A DNA stretch of 17,142 nucleotides from an uncultured Methanomethylovorans sp. (lineage in GTDB: Archaea; Halobacteriota; Methanosarcinia; Methanosarcinales; Methanosarcinaceae), in NCBI GenBank assembly GCA_937968035.1, contig CALBTS010000703.1:1-17142 (forward strand), in the 5' to 3' direction. The number at the start of each line of letters is the position of its first letter. Position 1 is the first letter of the stretch. The translations under genes and the position numbers were made by a program. Under the pieces are notes generated by a model. That model ran no database searches. It was not told the DNA's origin and worked only from the letters and a program-made list of their open reading frames with translations. This document shows, one piece after another, positions 6,883 to 14,972 of this stretch.

Positions 6883-6886
6883 TTTT

Positions 6887-9013
6887 TTAAATATGATCCT
6901 CAGTTGGCTGAAACCCATGCACAGGTATCGAGAAGGTGAACGCACTTCCTTTGCCCGGTTCACTTACAACCCATATCTTACCTCCATGGAGGACAACAAG
7001 TTCCTTAGAAAGCGCAAGTCCAAGACCTGTACCCTCGTATTTTCTGGATATGGATGAGTCTATCTGAGTGAAAGGTTTGAATAGTTTTTCCTGGTCCATT
7101 CTGGAGATCCCAATACCAGTGTCTTCCACAGATATGTATACCATGTCTCCATTCACTTTTGCACTGATGGTCACAAAACCTCCATGTTCTGTGAACTTGA
7201 GTGCATTGCCGATAAGATTGTACAATACTTGTTTGATCTTTCCTTTATCCGCCTGTATATAGCTTAGGTCAGGACCAAAAGAAACTTTCATCACTATTTC
7301 TTTTTCAGCTGCAAGAGGTTGCATGCTGGAAAACATGTCTTCAAGGAGATTTTTTACAGAGATGTTTTCCTTGTATAAGTGCATCTTTCCAGATTCTATT
7401 TTAGAGATGTCCAGGATATCGTTGATTATAGTTAACAGATGCTTCCCGCTTTTCGAAATATTCTTCAGATATCGTGTCTGCTTCTCGTTAAGAGAACCAC
7501 TGTTCCCTTCGAGTAGAACCTCTGAGAAGCCTATAACTGAATTAAGCGGTGTTCTGAGCTCATGACTCATATTGGCAAGGAACTCGCTCTTTGTCCTATT
7601 AGAGGTTTCAGCGATAACATTTGCCTCACGTAGTGATCCTTCTATTTCTTTCATCTCAGTTATATCATGTAAACAAAAAACCCTTCCATTAATTATTCCA
7701 TTTTTGATGAACGGGTTTGAATACCATTCATAATAGTGTGTATTTTTGAAATGCAAAATGTCTCTGTTGGAATCAGAGGTATAGAATATGGATTTTACTT
7801 TCAGGTTCAGTTCATCTGCGTTGCTTGTCCTGGTGAGGATGTGATCTAATATTATATCTATGTCTTTGCCTGTTCTCATATCCGATGGCAGGTCGAGCAT
7901 CTCGGTAAATTTTGAATTCATGACAATGACTTTTTTGTAGTTATCAACTACAATGATCCCATCACCATTTGACTCGATGGTTGCTTCAAATAGATTTTCT
8001 TTATCTTCGAGTGATCTCAACATTTCATTTATATTATTTCCAAGATTGGTGATCTCATCGTTACCATCTATCTTTATGCGAGATGAATTATTCCCGGTCA
8101 CTGCGATGGCATTAATGCTGGCATCCAGTTTTGACAGGCGTGATATTACTGATCTCTCGATGGCTATGACCAGCACTATACTATAGGTCAATGCAATAAG
8201 GAGTATGATAAAATACAGATATTTGGCAGTGTTAGTACCGAGATCATGGATATCTCTTGGTATTTTAACTTCCAATGAAAGAACCGGTTTTCCCTCAATA
8301 TCGTCCAACAGAGTGGATGCGATCAAATAATCATCATTCAGTGTATTTGTTGAAATATAGCTTGCATTTGAAGTGCTCTCTTTATCTAAAGGATTTATTC
8401 CAATGGATAGATCTATAGTATCTTCAAAATATTCAATTAATGCGGGATCCAAAAACCGGACAAGGACCAATGTTCCAGCAATAGTTCCATCATAGTCATT
8501 TTTTGTAATTGGCTGAAAGCTGAGCAATAAGGGGCCTTCAGGAGAGTTCAAGATCCCTGATACTCTTTCGTCAGGTTCTGAATAGGATATAACTTCATTC
8601 TGTGAAGCAATGTACTCCACCAGGTCTGCAGATACTTCTGCAGATCTGCCCGTATCTAAGTCAACAGCCTCAACATAAAATAGCTGATCGGATGAATTGA
8701 AGAACAGCATCATATTTAAGTGGAGGTTTACGAGTGATCCTGTACCAAGATTCACTTCAGGATAATCAGGATATTTTCCTTTGACAAAATAGTAAGTATC
8801 ATCCCATTCGCCCCAGTCGCTTGCAAGCATATTCAGCCGATCGATCTCTAAAAAAAGTATCTTTTTTGCCCTTTCCAGGCTTTTGGTCGCTTCATCTTCT
8901 TCTATCTGGTTGAAACTATTCTGCACTATCTGGGTAACAATAAGGCTGATAAAAAGGAATAGAAGGATCGATGTGATCCCAATGATTGCCAGCGTCTTAT
9001 TTCCAATTTTCAT
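6887..9013 (-). CDS. CHASE4-HAMP-PAS sensor histidine kinase
   Basis: A 708-residue membrane sensor kinase. Domains in order: transmembrane helix about 8-30; extracellular CHASE4 sensor about 35-260, with the typical DWGEWDDTYYF (66-76); transmembrane helix about 264-287; HAMP about 285-338; PAS about 340-455; HisKA with NMSHELRTP (phospho-acceptor His 484); HATPase with N-box Asn 599/603, G1 DTGIGIS (631-637) and G2 GTGLGLAL (661-668). All residues for autophosphorylation are present. The ligand is unknown. It ends right after the ATPase domain with no receiver, and no response regulator is encoded nearby, so its partner is elsewhere. GAGGT lies four to five bases ahead of the ATG. It appears monocistronic. 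Confidence 0.93.
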   Translation of the reverse strand: MKIGNKTLAIIGITSILLFLFISLIVTQIVQNSFNQIEEDEATKSLERAKKILFLEIDRLNMLASDWGEWDDTYYFVKGKYPDYPEVNLGTGSLVNLHLNMMLFFNSSDQLFYVEAVDLDTGRSAEVSADLVEYIASQNEVISYSEPDERVSGILNSPEGPLLLSFQPITKNDYDGTIAGTLVLVRFLDPALIEYFEDTIDLSIGINPLDKESTSNASYISTNTLNDDYLIASTLLDDIEGKPVLSLEVKIPRDIHDLGTNTAKYLYFIILLIALTYSIVLVIAIERSVISRLSKLDASINAIAVTGNNSSRIKIDGNDEITNLGNNINEMLRSLEDKENLFEATIESNGDGIIVVDNYKKVIVMNSKFTEMLDLPSDMRTGKDIDIILDHILTRTSNADELNLKVKSIFYTSDSNRDILHFKNTHYYEWYSNPFIKNGIINGRVFCLHDITEMKEIEGSLREANVIAETSNRTKSEFLANMSHELRTPLNSVIGFSEVLLEGNSGSLNEKQTRYLKNISKSGKHLLTIINDILDISKIESGKMHLYKENISVKNLLEDMFSSMQPLAAEKEIVMKVSFGPDLSYIQADKGKIKQVLYNLIGNALKFTEHGGFVTISAKVNGDMVYISVEDTGIGISRMDQEKLFKPFTQIDSSISRKYEGTGLGLALSKELVVLHGGKIWVVSEPGKGSAFTFSIPVHGFQPTEDHI

Positions 9014-9081
9014 GAAACCTCTTTTTAAACTCTGTCAATCTTTCAGTCAGGATCTGTTATCGGTACCTTTTATTGAAACAG

Positions 9082-9096
9082 TATTATATATTTTCC
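9082..9096 (-). promoter_or_regulatory. TATA box of the sensor kinase gene
   Basis: The minus strand reads GAAAATATATAATAC here, giving a predicted start near 9062 and a leader of about 50 bases that includes the GAGGT ribosome site. Confidence 0.45.
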
Positions 9097-9386
9097 ATGT
9101 GTATTTAAAGCTTACTAATGAATGATTCTCCTGTCATTGGTATTTTATTGGGAAAGATGGATCTTCAATTGCCTGATAGCAAGAACCTTTCTTATTGTTT
9201 GTTCAAATATGCAGCTTCTCTATTGCATATATGTTAACTGTCTCGTTATTTCATATCTTTGCGGAAAATGACTTCTTGCTTTGCAATAAGTTCCTAAGGC
9301 GGGTGGATCGAAGCAAGGTCTGATCCAGACTTTTAACCCAATACTTTAATTCAAAATCAGCAAAAATCTGTTTTTACACAGCGTAT
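9097..9386. other. Spacer between sensor kinase promoter and tRNA-Glu
   Basis: No gene is visible. GGATC (9305-9309) can pair with GATCC (9322-9326), competing with GTCTG (9318-9322) / CAGAC (9326-9330). These are short stems with no flanking promoter or T-tract, so nothing is claimed for them. Confidence 0.4.
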
Positions 9387-9393
9387 AAAAAAA
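9387..9393 (-). terminator. Oligo-T terminator of tRNA-Glu
   Basis: Seven A on the plus strand, hence seven T on the minus strand, begin eight bases after the tRNA 3' end. Confidence 0.6.
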
Positions 9394-9400
9394 TTTATAG

Positions 9401-9475
9401 TGCTCCGATGGGGATTCGAACCCCAGTCGCAGGAGTGAGAGTCCTGCATGATTGGCCGTGCTACACTATCGGAGC
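9401..9475 (-). tRNA. tRNA-Glu (anticodon CTC)
   Basis: The minus strand folds as a complete tRNA. Acceptor stem GCTCCGA pairs perfectly with TCGGAGC. The D-arm region is followed by the anticodon stem CAGGA/TCCTG with loop CTCTCAC and anticodon CTC (complement of 9437-9439), then a T-arm with GGTTCGAATCC. The discriminator base is A and CCA is not encoded, as usual in archaea. No intron is present. The sequence resembles archaeal tRNA-Glu in its GTGTAG D-loop start and variable region. It reads GAG codons. Confidence 0.95.
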
Positions 9476-9547
9476 ATTGCGGTATTTGCTTTGACAGCAT
9501 ATTCACAACACACTTAACGGATATTAACTTTTCGTTCTGGATAAATG

Positions 9548-9572
9548 AGGTATGTCTTATGCGAACATACCT
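9548..9572 (-). repeat. Hairpin over the PAN stop codon
   Basis: AGGTATG (9548-9554) and CATACCT (9566-9572) form a perfect 7-bp stem whose 11-base loop contains the stop codon (9557-9559). No clear T-tract follows on the minus strand, so termination is uncertain. Confidence 0.4.
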
Positions 9573-10795
9573 TGCGGAGTATTCATTTCCTCTTCGGAGA
9601 CTACTTTTTCATAAGCGTCCATCATATCCTTCATAGTGACCTGTTCTCCACGGCGCCTTAGGACGAACATGCCTGCTTCCTTGGTAATTACTTGAATATC
9701 TGCACCGCTCAGTCCTGCTGTCATCTTGGCAAGCTTGTCAAAATCGATATCATTTGCAAGCTTCATCTTGCGGGTGTGGATATTCAATATCTCCACACGT
9801 GCCTCCAGGTCAGGCAGAGGTATCTCTATTACCCTATCAAATCTGCCGGGACGTAAGAGCGCCGGGTCTAAAAGATCTATCCTGTTCGTTGCGGCGATAA
9901 CCTTCACGTTCTTTGTAGCATCGAACCCATCCATTTCCGCAAGCAGTTGTAGCATAGTACGGTTCACTTCGGCTGAACCGGTCGTTCCGTCATGGGTGCG
10001 CATACCTCCCACAGCATCGATCTCGTCTATGAAAAGAATTGCGGGAGATTTGTCGCGGGCAAGCTGGAACACGTCTTTGACAAGCCTGGCTCCTTCGCCG
10101 ATGAACTTCTGTACGAGATCAGAACCTGACATGCGGATGAAAGTCGCCTTGGCACTGGAGGCAACAGCTTTTGCTATCAAGGTTTTTCCGGTACCTGGTG
10201 CGCCATACAGTAGAACGCCATTTGGTGGCTCTATGCCTATCTTGGAGAACAGTTCAGGTTCTGTCAGTGGAAGCTCGACAGACTCGATAACTTCTTTGAT
10301 GACTTCATCCAGCCCTCCTATCATATCGTAGTCTATTCCCGGGGAATTGATCAGTTCCATTACCTGCGCTCTGATGTCAGTACCTTTACGTATTATAGAT
10401 ATAATAGAAAAGGCTCCGTTTACGCTAACTCTCATTCCGGGTTCGAGTTTTCCATAAAGGGCAGGCGGGATCTTTGTCATTACTTCCTGATTGTTGCCAT
10501 GCTGCCTTATCAGGATCATATTGTCTTCGATTTCCATGACACTGGCAATGAATAAAGGAGGTGTTGTAAGGTGCTCTACCTGTTTCTTGAGCTTGCTGAT
10601 CTCTTCTATGTAGGAGTTGTTCATCATGCTGGCTTCAAGCAGCTTTGCCCGCATGTTCTCGTTGTTGACTTTCAGCAGTTCTATCTCGTTGAGCAGTGAC
10701 CTTAGATCTTCTTTATCAAGGTTCTCAAATTCTGTCCGGCCTTTGCTTCTGGATGCGCCGGTGTCAACGGGAGTATCTGCGCTCGTGTTCGTCAT
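9557..10795 (-). CDS. pan: Proteasome-activating nucleotidase (PAN) AAA+ ATPase
   Basis: A 412-residue AAA+ protein that unfolds substrates and feeds them into the archaeal 20S proteasome as a hexameric ring. N-terminal coiled coil about 25-77 ends at the PP pair (79-80) that shapes the paired coiled coils. An OB-like domain (about 80-150) follows. The AAA+ core has Walker A GAPGTGKT (198-205), pore-loop 1 with Phe 231-Ile-Gly, Walker B ILFIDEID (253-260), sensor Asn 304 and arginine fingers in LLRPGRFD (313-320). The lid runs to the end. The C-terminus is MFA, where most PANs and Rpt subunits carry the HbYX tail (hydrophobic-Tyr-any) that docks on the 20S alpha ring; Phe replaces Tyr. The length is normal for PAN. 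AGGGG lies upstream, but the TATA position allows a nearly leaderless mRNA. Confidence 0.95.
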   Translation of the reverse strand: MTNTSADTPVDTGASRSKGRTEFENLDKEDLRSLLNEIELLKVNNENMRAKLLEASMMNNSYIEEISKLKKQVEHLTTPPLFIASVMEIEDNMILIRQHGNNQEVMTKIPPALYGKLEPGMRVSVNGAFSIISIIRKGTDIRAQVMELINSPGIDYDMIGGLDEVIKEVIESVELPLTEPELFSKIGIEPPNGVLLYGAPGTGKTLIAKAVASSAKATFIRMSGSDLVQKFIGEGARLVKDVFQLARDKSPAILFIDEIDAVGGMRTHDGTTGSAEVNRTMLQLLAEMDGFDATKNVKVIAATNRIDLLDPALLRPGRFDRVIEIPLPDLEARVEILNIHTRKMKLANDIDFDKLAKMTAGLSGADIQVITKEAGMFVLRRRGEQVTMKDMMDAYEKVVSEEEMNTPQGMFA

Positions 10796-10820
10796 AAGAC
10801 GCCCCTATGGTCATCATTTG

Positions 10821-10833
10821 ATATAAATCCGAC
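10821..10833 (-). promoter_or_regulatory. TATA/BRE promoter of pan
   Basis: The minus strand reads CGGATTTATATC here. A start about 25 bases downstream falls near 10799, only a few bases ahead of the ATG at 10795, which would leave the AGGGGC sequence upstream of the transcript. Confidence 0.5.
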
Positions 10834-11212
10834 CGAAGTACAATTCGATATTGTGTTTCAAACCTTTTTGTTTTGCCTTTTCCATCTTTTATATAATTAA
10901 TTTCTTGCCTTTTATATTCCCCACATATTATTTTCATTTCACAGATGTGTTCTATTGTGAAGGGCAAATTGTAAATATAACCCGTAATGTGATGTATTAA
11001 GTTAATTTGATGGCATAAACACAGTTTTCAGAGGTAAAAAAGCAACCCCTTTGTTTCCACTGGAAAATGAAAAGAAACCTTTATCTATCAAGTTCACATT
11101 ATCTATTTATGTGGTACAATTGATTGGATGAATTATGGCTTATTTAGCTAAATAAAGCTTTATTCATGCTTTAATTGTGTTGCAGACAATTGAACACACC
11201 CGCAACAGCACA
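10834..11212. other. AT-rich intergenic stretch with a 16-base perfect palindrome
   Basis: No open frame looks protein-like. The clear structure is TTATTTAG/CTAAATAA at 11140-11155, a perfect 16-base palindrome, followed by AAAGC / GCTTT pairing around 11153-11172. It lies about 75 bases upstream of the TATA box of the plus-strand operon and could be a distal operator; otherwise the stretch appears empty. Confidence 0.4.
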
Positions 11213-11237
11213 ATATTTATATATTATTAGTAATATG
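11213..11237 (+). promoter_or_regulatory. Promoter of the Pro/Gln-rich gene operon
   Basis: TTTATATATTA (11216-11226) is a strong TATA box, giving a start near 11245 and a leader of about 105 bases. ATATTA-TTAG-TAATAT (11221-11236) is an inverted repeat overlapping and just downstream of the TATA box, placed where a repressor could bind. Confidence 0.5.
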
Positions 11238-11320
11238 TATATCATTGTAAGCACTGAAAACCAATCTGGTGTTCTGTGGGTACAAACGATCAAGCTAAAA
11301 ACCATTGTCTGAGGGGATAT

Positions 11321-11353
11321 ATGGTTCGTGAATCCATAAATCTGAGGGGATGA
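11321..11353 (+). CDS. Ten-codon upstream ORF coupled to the Pro/Gln-rich gene
   Basis: ATG at 11321 opens the peptide MVRESINLRG and ends at TGA 11351-11353, which overlaps the ATG at 11350 as ATGA. It is preceded by TCTGAGGGGATAT. The same TCTGAGGGGAT sequence recurs at 11341-11351 inside this small ORF, directly ahead of the downstream start. So two copies of a ribosome-site-plus-start cassette lie 32 bases apart. The peptide has no recognisable motif. Its role, if any, would be translational coupling or control of the next gene. Confidence 0.35.
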   Translation: MVRESINLRG

Positions 11354-12216
11354 ATGGATGCACAAGGCACAGAGGCAGAATAATGAAGGTCCGGCTCGAA
11401 ATAACAGATGAAGACGGGACGCATGTAAATGTTGAATTTACAGGGGATGAATGGCAAAAATGCCTGGTCTCATTCATAGGGTCGTTCACAGGGAAGAAAG
11501 TCCAGGCACCAGGATCTTCTTCTGCTTCTGTAGCTAGTTATGACACTTCTTCTTGTCAACAAACGACTTCACAATCTTCACCACAGGTAGTTTCACATCC
11601 TTATCAACAATCTCCACAAGTATTCCAGATGCCTCTTGTGGCACCACAAACTGTTATGCAACCTGTATCACCTCAGTTTTTCTCACCACAGCAACCTTTG
11701 GTATATCCATATACGCTGTATCCACAGTACCAGCAAATGGTACCTCCGGCTCATTTAAACTACTTCCAGCCTCCACTGGTTCAATACGGGGCTCCATCCC
11801 AATCTCCTAATACATCACCTGTGAACCAGTATATACCAGTGAATAACCCGCCACAACAGTCGCCGCAAGAGCCACAGGGCAGCAGGCAAGAACAGCAAGC
11901 ACCTACGGCACGTAAAACACCTTCTTTCCAGGAACGGGTCGGAGATACTAAGCTCACTATCAACGAAAGACTGGAACTGTTCCTGAAATATGAATATCCG
12001 CGCATCTGGTTCTCATCGCAGGACGTACAGAAACACTACGAGAAAATATACGGTCCTATAAAGCTCAGTACCGTATCTACGTATCTTTCCCGCATGTTCG
12101 GCAAGGGACTTCTTGAGCGCAGAGGTAACAGAACACAACGGGAATACATGTATATTTCTGATGAACCTGTAGAACTCCAGGCGTATCAGGGTATTCCTCA
12201 CCAGAATATGATCTGA
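11350..12216 (+). CDS. Pro/Gln-rich disordered protein with C-terminal winged-helix-like domain
   Basis: A 288-residue protein, not a family I can name. Residues 12-50 (starting MKVRLEITDEDG) look like a small beta domain with FTGDEW and SFIGSFTGKK. Residues about 52-195 are low complexity: Pro, Gln, Ser, Tyr and Val dominate, with recurrent SPQ, QQP and YPQYQQ units, so this part is probably disordered. Residues about 200-270 form a compact helix-rich domain (INERLELFLKYEYP, FSSQDVQKHYEKIYGP, STVSTYLSRMFGKGLLERR, REYMYI) that fits a winged helix-turn-helix: recognition-helix-like STVSTYLSRM, then a basic wing. The central codons favour A/T third positions and CAA/CCA more than the ends. The start could be 11350 (coupled to the upstream ORF) or ATG 11383, which has AGAGG nine bases ahead. 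It is first in an operon with two DUF131 proteins. A DNA- or RNA-binding role is inferred only. Confidence 0.7.
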   Translation: MNGCTRHRGRIMKVRLEITDEDGTHVNVEFTGDEWQKCLVSFIGSFTGKKVQAPGSSSASVASYDTSSCQQTTSQSSPQVVSHPYQQSPQVFQMPLVAPQTVMQPVSPQFFSPQQPLVYPYTLYPQYQQMVPPAHLNYFQPPLVQYGAPSQSPNTSPVNQYIPVNNPPQQSPQEPQGSRQEQQAPTARKTPSFQERVGDTKLTINERLELFLKYEYPRIWFSSQDVQKHYEKIYGPIKLSTVSTYLSRMFGKGLLERRGNRTQREYMYISDEPVELQAYQGIPHQNMI

Positions 12217-12237
12217 TTATAGCTTCTACTATTCCTT

Positions 12238-12483
12238 ATGGCATCCTCCAGAGACATTATCAGGGTCGGTTACGATCTGATATCCATAGGGGTCCTGCTG
12301 CTGTTTGCAGGTTTTTTCTTTTCCACCATGCATAGTGACAGCGATGCCGGAGGTTTAGGTGGGCTTATACTGATCGGTCCGATCCCAATAGCTTTTGGTT
12401 CTTCTCCCCAGATCACCACTTCTATGCTTTATGCAGGGTTCTTTATGTTCCTCATATACATTTTCATCCGGAGGAAAATGTGA
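12238..12483 (+). CDS. Small DUF131 membrane protein, copy 1
   Basis: An 81-residue protein matching the DUF131/TIGR00304 pattern: a hydrophobic segment (about 13-29), a short polar loop, the hallmark GGLILIGPIPIAFG (41-54), and a second hydrophobic segment (about 62-77) ending RRKM. Two or three membrane passes are likely. The family is known mainly from methanogens and other Euryarchaeota, and its function is unknown. It begins 21 bases after the Pro/Gln-rich gene without an obvious ribosome site and overlaps the next gene at TGATG, so the three genes are probably one operon. Confidence 0.75.
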   Translation: MASSRDIIRVGYDLISIGVLLLFAGFFFSTMHSDSDAGGLGGLILIGPIPIAFGSSPQITTSMLYAGFFMFLIYIFIRRKM

Positions 12484-12746
12484 TGATAGCGCAATTTCTG
12501 ATCTCCCTGGGGATATTGTCTGTGTTCATTGGTGCTATTCTGGTCCTCATCGGTAATTCAACGTCTTCAGGCGAAGGTAGTAGTAAGCAAGGATATAACA
12601 CTGCACGGTATCAGACAAGTGATGACAGTGAACAGGTCCATAAGGGTCCGGAAGGTGTATCCACAAGGCCAGAAGTTCGAGGTGCAGGTGTCATTATGTT
12701 AGGCCCGATACCTATCATCCTTGGTACGGACAGTAAAAGTGCGTAA
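12483..12746 (+). CDS. Small DUF131 membrane protein, copy 2
   Basis: An 87-residue paralogue of the preceding protein. A transmembrane helix (about 3-24) is followed by a 40-residue polar, Ser/Gly-rich loop and then the family hallmark GVIMLGPIPIILGTD near the C-terminus. The second hydrophobic helix of copy 1 is missing, and the loop is longer, so the two are not interchangeable and could form a hetero-oligomer. The ATG at 12483 overlaps the previous stop codon (TGATG) and has GGAGG eight bases ahead; a GTG at 12480 is the alternative start. Function unknown. Confidence 0.72.
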   Translation: MIAQFLISLGILSVFIGAILVLIGNSTSSGEGSSKQGYNTARYQTSDDSEQVHKGPEGVSTRPEVRGAGVIMLGPIPIILGTDSKSA

Positions 12747-12873
12747 ACCCTCATACTGCTTACCATAGTTCTGATGCTCATGGCTTTTTTCCTTTTCAGG
12801 TGAATCTTCTATGTTTATCAGATCCACAGGGTCATACGATCTTATCTGTTCACAAGCTTCTACATATTTACTG

Positions 12874-12896
12874 AAAACATGTGATCATGTTTTTTT
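12874..12896 (+). terminator. Hairpin plus T-tract terminator of the DUF131 operon
   Basis: AAAACATG (12874-12881), loop TGAT, CATGTTTT (12886-12893), with T continuing to 12896. It lies about 130 bases after the last stop codon; an earlier T-run at 12784-12789 is an alternative end point. Confidence 0.55.
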
Positions 12897-12957
12897 AGTG
12901 AACACTTTTGTCTGTTCTATTCCAGTGTGAAAGCCTGATCGCATTTTGCACATGCAT

Positions 12958-12968
12958 ACTTTTATAGT
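12958..12968 (+). promoter_or_regulatory. TATA box of uvrB
   Basis: TTTTATA at 12960-12966 centres about 30 bases ahead of the uvrB ATG. The transcript should start at about 12988-12990, so the message is leaderless or nearly so. No purine-rich ribosome site precedes the ATG, which agrees. Confidence 0.55.
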
Positions 12969-12992
12969 CCTGTACTAAGATACAGCGAAAAT

Positions 12993-14972
12993 ATGCGTCC
13001 TTTCACATTAGTGTCTGAATATTCCCCGAAAGGTGACCAGCCGGAGGCCATATCCAGGCTCACTGAAGGTATTGACAAAGGTGTGAAACACCAGACCTTG
13101 CTGGGTGTTACAGGCTCAGGCAAGACGTTCACAATAGCGAACGTAATACAGAACGTGCAGCGGCCAACTCTTGTGATAGCGCATAACAAGACCCTTGCAG
13201 CACAATTGTTCTCTGAGTTCAGGGAGTTCTTTCCGAACAATGCTGTTGAATACTTTGTCAGTTACTACGACTATTACCAGCCCGAAGCTTATCTTCCCAC
13301 TACGGATACGTATATTGAAAAAGATGCTTCTATTAATGACGAGATCGAAAGGTTGCGCCTGTCTGCCACAAGGTCCCTGCTGGAGCGTAGAGATGTGATC
13401 GTGGTCTCAAGCGTTTCCTGTATATACAGCCTGGGATCGCCACAGGAATGGCGCGCTATGACCGTGATGCTCACTGTAGGGGAGGAGATAGATCGTTCTG
13501 CTTTGTTTGCGGACCTCATCAATATCCAGTATGAGCGCAATGATATAGAACCTTCACAGGGCACCTTTCGCTCAAAGGGCGATACTATAGAGATATTCCC
13601 GGCTCAGGAGAAGCGGGGTATAAGGATAGAACTGTTCGGTGACGAGATAGACAGGATCGCCTATTTCGAGCCGCTCACAGGCAAGGTACAGGAAGAGCTG
13701 GGCATGGGGGAAACGCTGGCAATATACCCTGCAAAGCATTTCGTGATGCCTCAGGAATACATAGACAGGGCGCTTATAGACATTGAAGAGGAACTTCGGG
13801 TACAGCTTGCCAGACTGCGGGCTGAGAACAAGCTGCTTGAAGCGCAGCGTCTGGAACAGAGAACAAAGTTCGATATGGAAATGATAAAGGAATTAGGCTA
13901 TTGCAGCGGTATAGAGAACTATTCGCGGCATTTTGATGGCAGAAAACCCGGGGAACCACCCTCTTCACTGCTGGATTTCTTCCCAGAGGATTATCTTATG
14001 GTCATCGATGAGTCCCATGTTACCATTCCTCAGATCAGGGGTATGTACAACGGGGACAGGGCGAGAAAAGAATCACTTGTAACATACGGTTTCAGATTAC
14101 CTTCGGCTCTGGACAACAGGCCCCTGAAATACGATGAATTCTCAAAGCATATCAATACGGTCATTTACGTTTCTGCCACTCCCGCAGAATATGAGGTGGA
14201 GATGAGTAAATCCGTGGTGGAGCAGATCATTCGTCCCACCGGGCTTGTGGACCCGCAGATCACGATCCGGCCTGTAGGGAACCAGGTGGACGATCTTATC
14301 GGGGAAGTGTCCAGGATGACTGCAAAGGGTTACAGGACACTTGTCACCACCCTTACCAAACGAATGGCTGAGGAACTCACTGACTACCTGCATGAGCTGG
14401 GTGTCAGGGTGCGTTATATGCATTCGGATATCGATACCATTCAACGAACTGAGATCATCCGCAGCCTGCGCAAGGGTGATTTCGATGTGCTGGTAGGTAT
14501 TAACCTGCTGCGGGAAGGGCTGGACATCCCCGAGGTTGCGCTGGTTGCCATTCTGGATGCAGATAAAGAAGGTTTCCTGCGATCTGAAAGGTCTCTTATC
14601 CAGACCATAGGCAGGGCATCGAGGAACGCTGAAGGCCGGGTCATATTGTACGCTGACAATATCACAGGCTCTATAGAGCGTGCTGTGAACGAAACGAACA
14701 GGCGTCGCAAGCTGCAGATGGAATTCAATGAACAGCATGGGATTATCCCTCAAACCATCAGGAAAGCCTTGCAGCGTGAACTTGTGGAGGTAGATGAAAC
14801 AGTGGTTCCGGAGGTTCTTGTGCTGGCAGAGGACAGGTCGGAGAAAGAAGTTGCCGATATGATCATTGACCTTGAAGCAGAGATGCATCTTGCTGCAAAG
14901 AACCTGGAATTTGAGAGGGCTGCAGAACTTCGTGACATGATCAAAGAACTGCGCACAAACTATTCACTGTAA
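12993..14972 (+). CDS. uvrB: Excinuclease ABC subunit B (UvrB)
   Basis: A 659-residue protein, full length for UvrB, the damage-verification helicase of nucleotide excision repair. It receives the lesion from UvrA and recruits UvrC for incision. Motifs: Walker A GVTGSGKT (38-45), the beta-hairpin [11 protein letters not shown] (92-102) that inserts between DNA strands, DEAD-box variant DESH (339-342), SATPAEYE (394-401), helicase motifs V ([12 protein letters not shown], 503-514) and VI (QTIGRASRN, 537-545), and the C-terminal UVR domain about 622-655 that contacts UvrC. UvrABC systems are bacterial in origin and were acquired by some methanogens and other archaea (established). uvrA and uvrC are not next to it here. 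The start is set by conservation of the N-terminus and by the TATA box. Confidence 0.97.
   Translation: MRPFTLVSEYSPKGDQPEAISRLTEGIDKGVKHQTLLGVTGSGKTFTIANVIQNVQRPTLVIAHNKTLAAQLFSEFREFFPNNAVEYFVSYYDYYQPEAYLPTTDTYIEKDASINDEIERLRLSATRSLLERRDVIVVSSVSCIYSLGSPQEWRAMTVMLTVGEEIDRSALFADLINIQYERNDIEPSQGTFRSKGDTIEIFPAQEKRGIRIELFGDEIDRIAYFEPLTGKVQEELGMGETLAIYPAKHFVMPQEYIDRALIDIEEELRVQLARLRAENKLLEAQRLEQRTKFDMEMIKELGYCSGIENYSRHFDGRKPGEPPSSLLDFFPEDYLMVIDESHVTIPQIRGMYNGDRARKESLVTYGFRLPSALDNRPLKYDEFSKHINTVIYVSATPAEYEVEMSKSVVEQIIRPTGLVDPQITIRPVGNQVDDLIGEVSRMTAKGYRTLVTTLTKRMAEELTDYLHELGVRVRYMHSDIDTIQRTEIIRSLRKGDFDVLVGINLLREGLDIPEVALVAILDADKEGFLRSERSLIQTIGRASRNAEGRVILYADNITGSIERAVNETNRRRKLQMEFNEQHGIIPQTIRKALQRELVEVDETVVPEVLVLAEDRSEKEVADMIIDLEAEMHLAAKNLEFERAAELRDMIKELRTNYSL

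Larger units (their letters stand above)
6285..6886. other. Gene-poor 0.6-kb stretch with one promoter-like site and hairpins
   Basis: No open frame here has protein-like composition. What is visible: TTTATATG near 6360; a strong TATA-like site at 6508-6518 followed by the ATACCTC hairpin element; a GAGCGAAA (6762-6769) / TTTCGTTC (6775-6782) hairpin with one G-T pair; and the kinase terminator at the right end. It may hold an untranslated RNA gene or be ordinary spacer. Confidence 0.4.

Noticed and set aside
9726..10331. 201-codon open frame on the plus strand
   Set aside because: Antisense shadow of the pan AAA+ core; Ser-rich, with no ribosome site or promoter.
14142..14888. 248-codon open frame on the minus strand
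   Set aside because: Antisense to the strongly conserved uvrB; composition is not that of a real protein.
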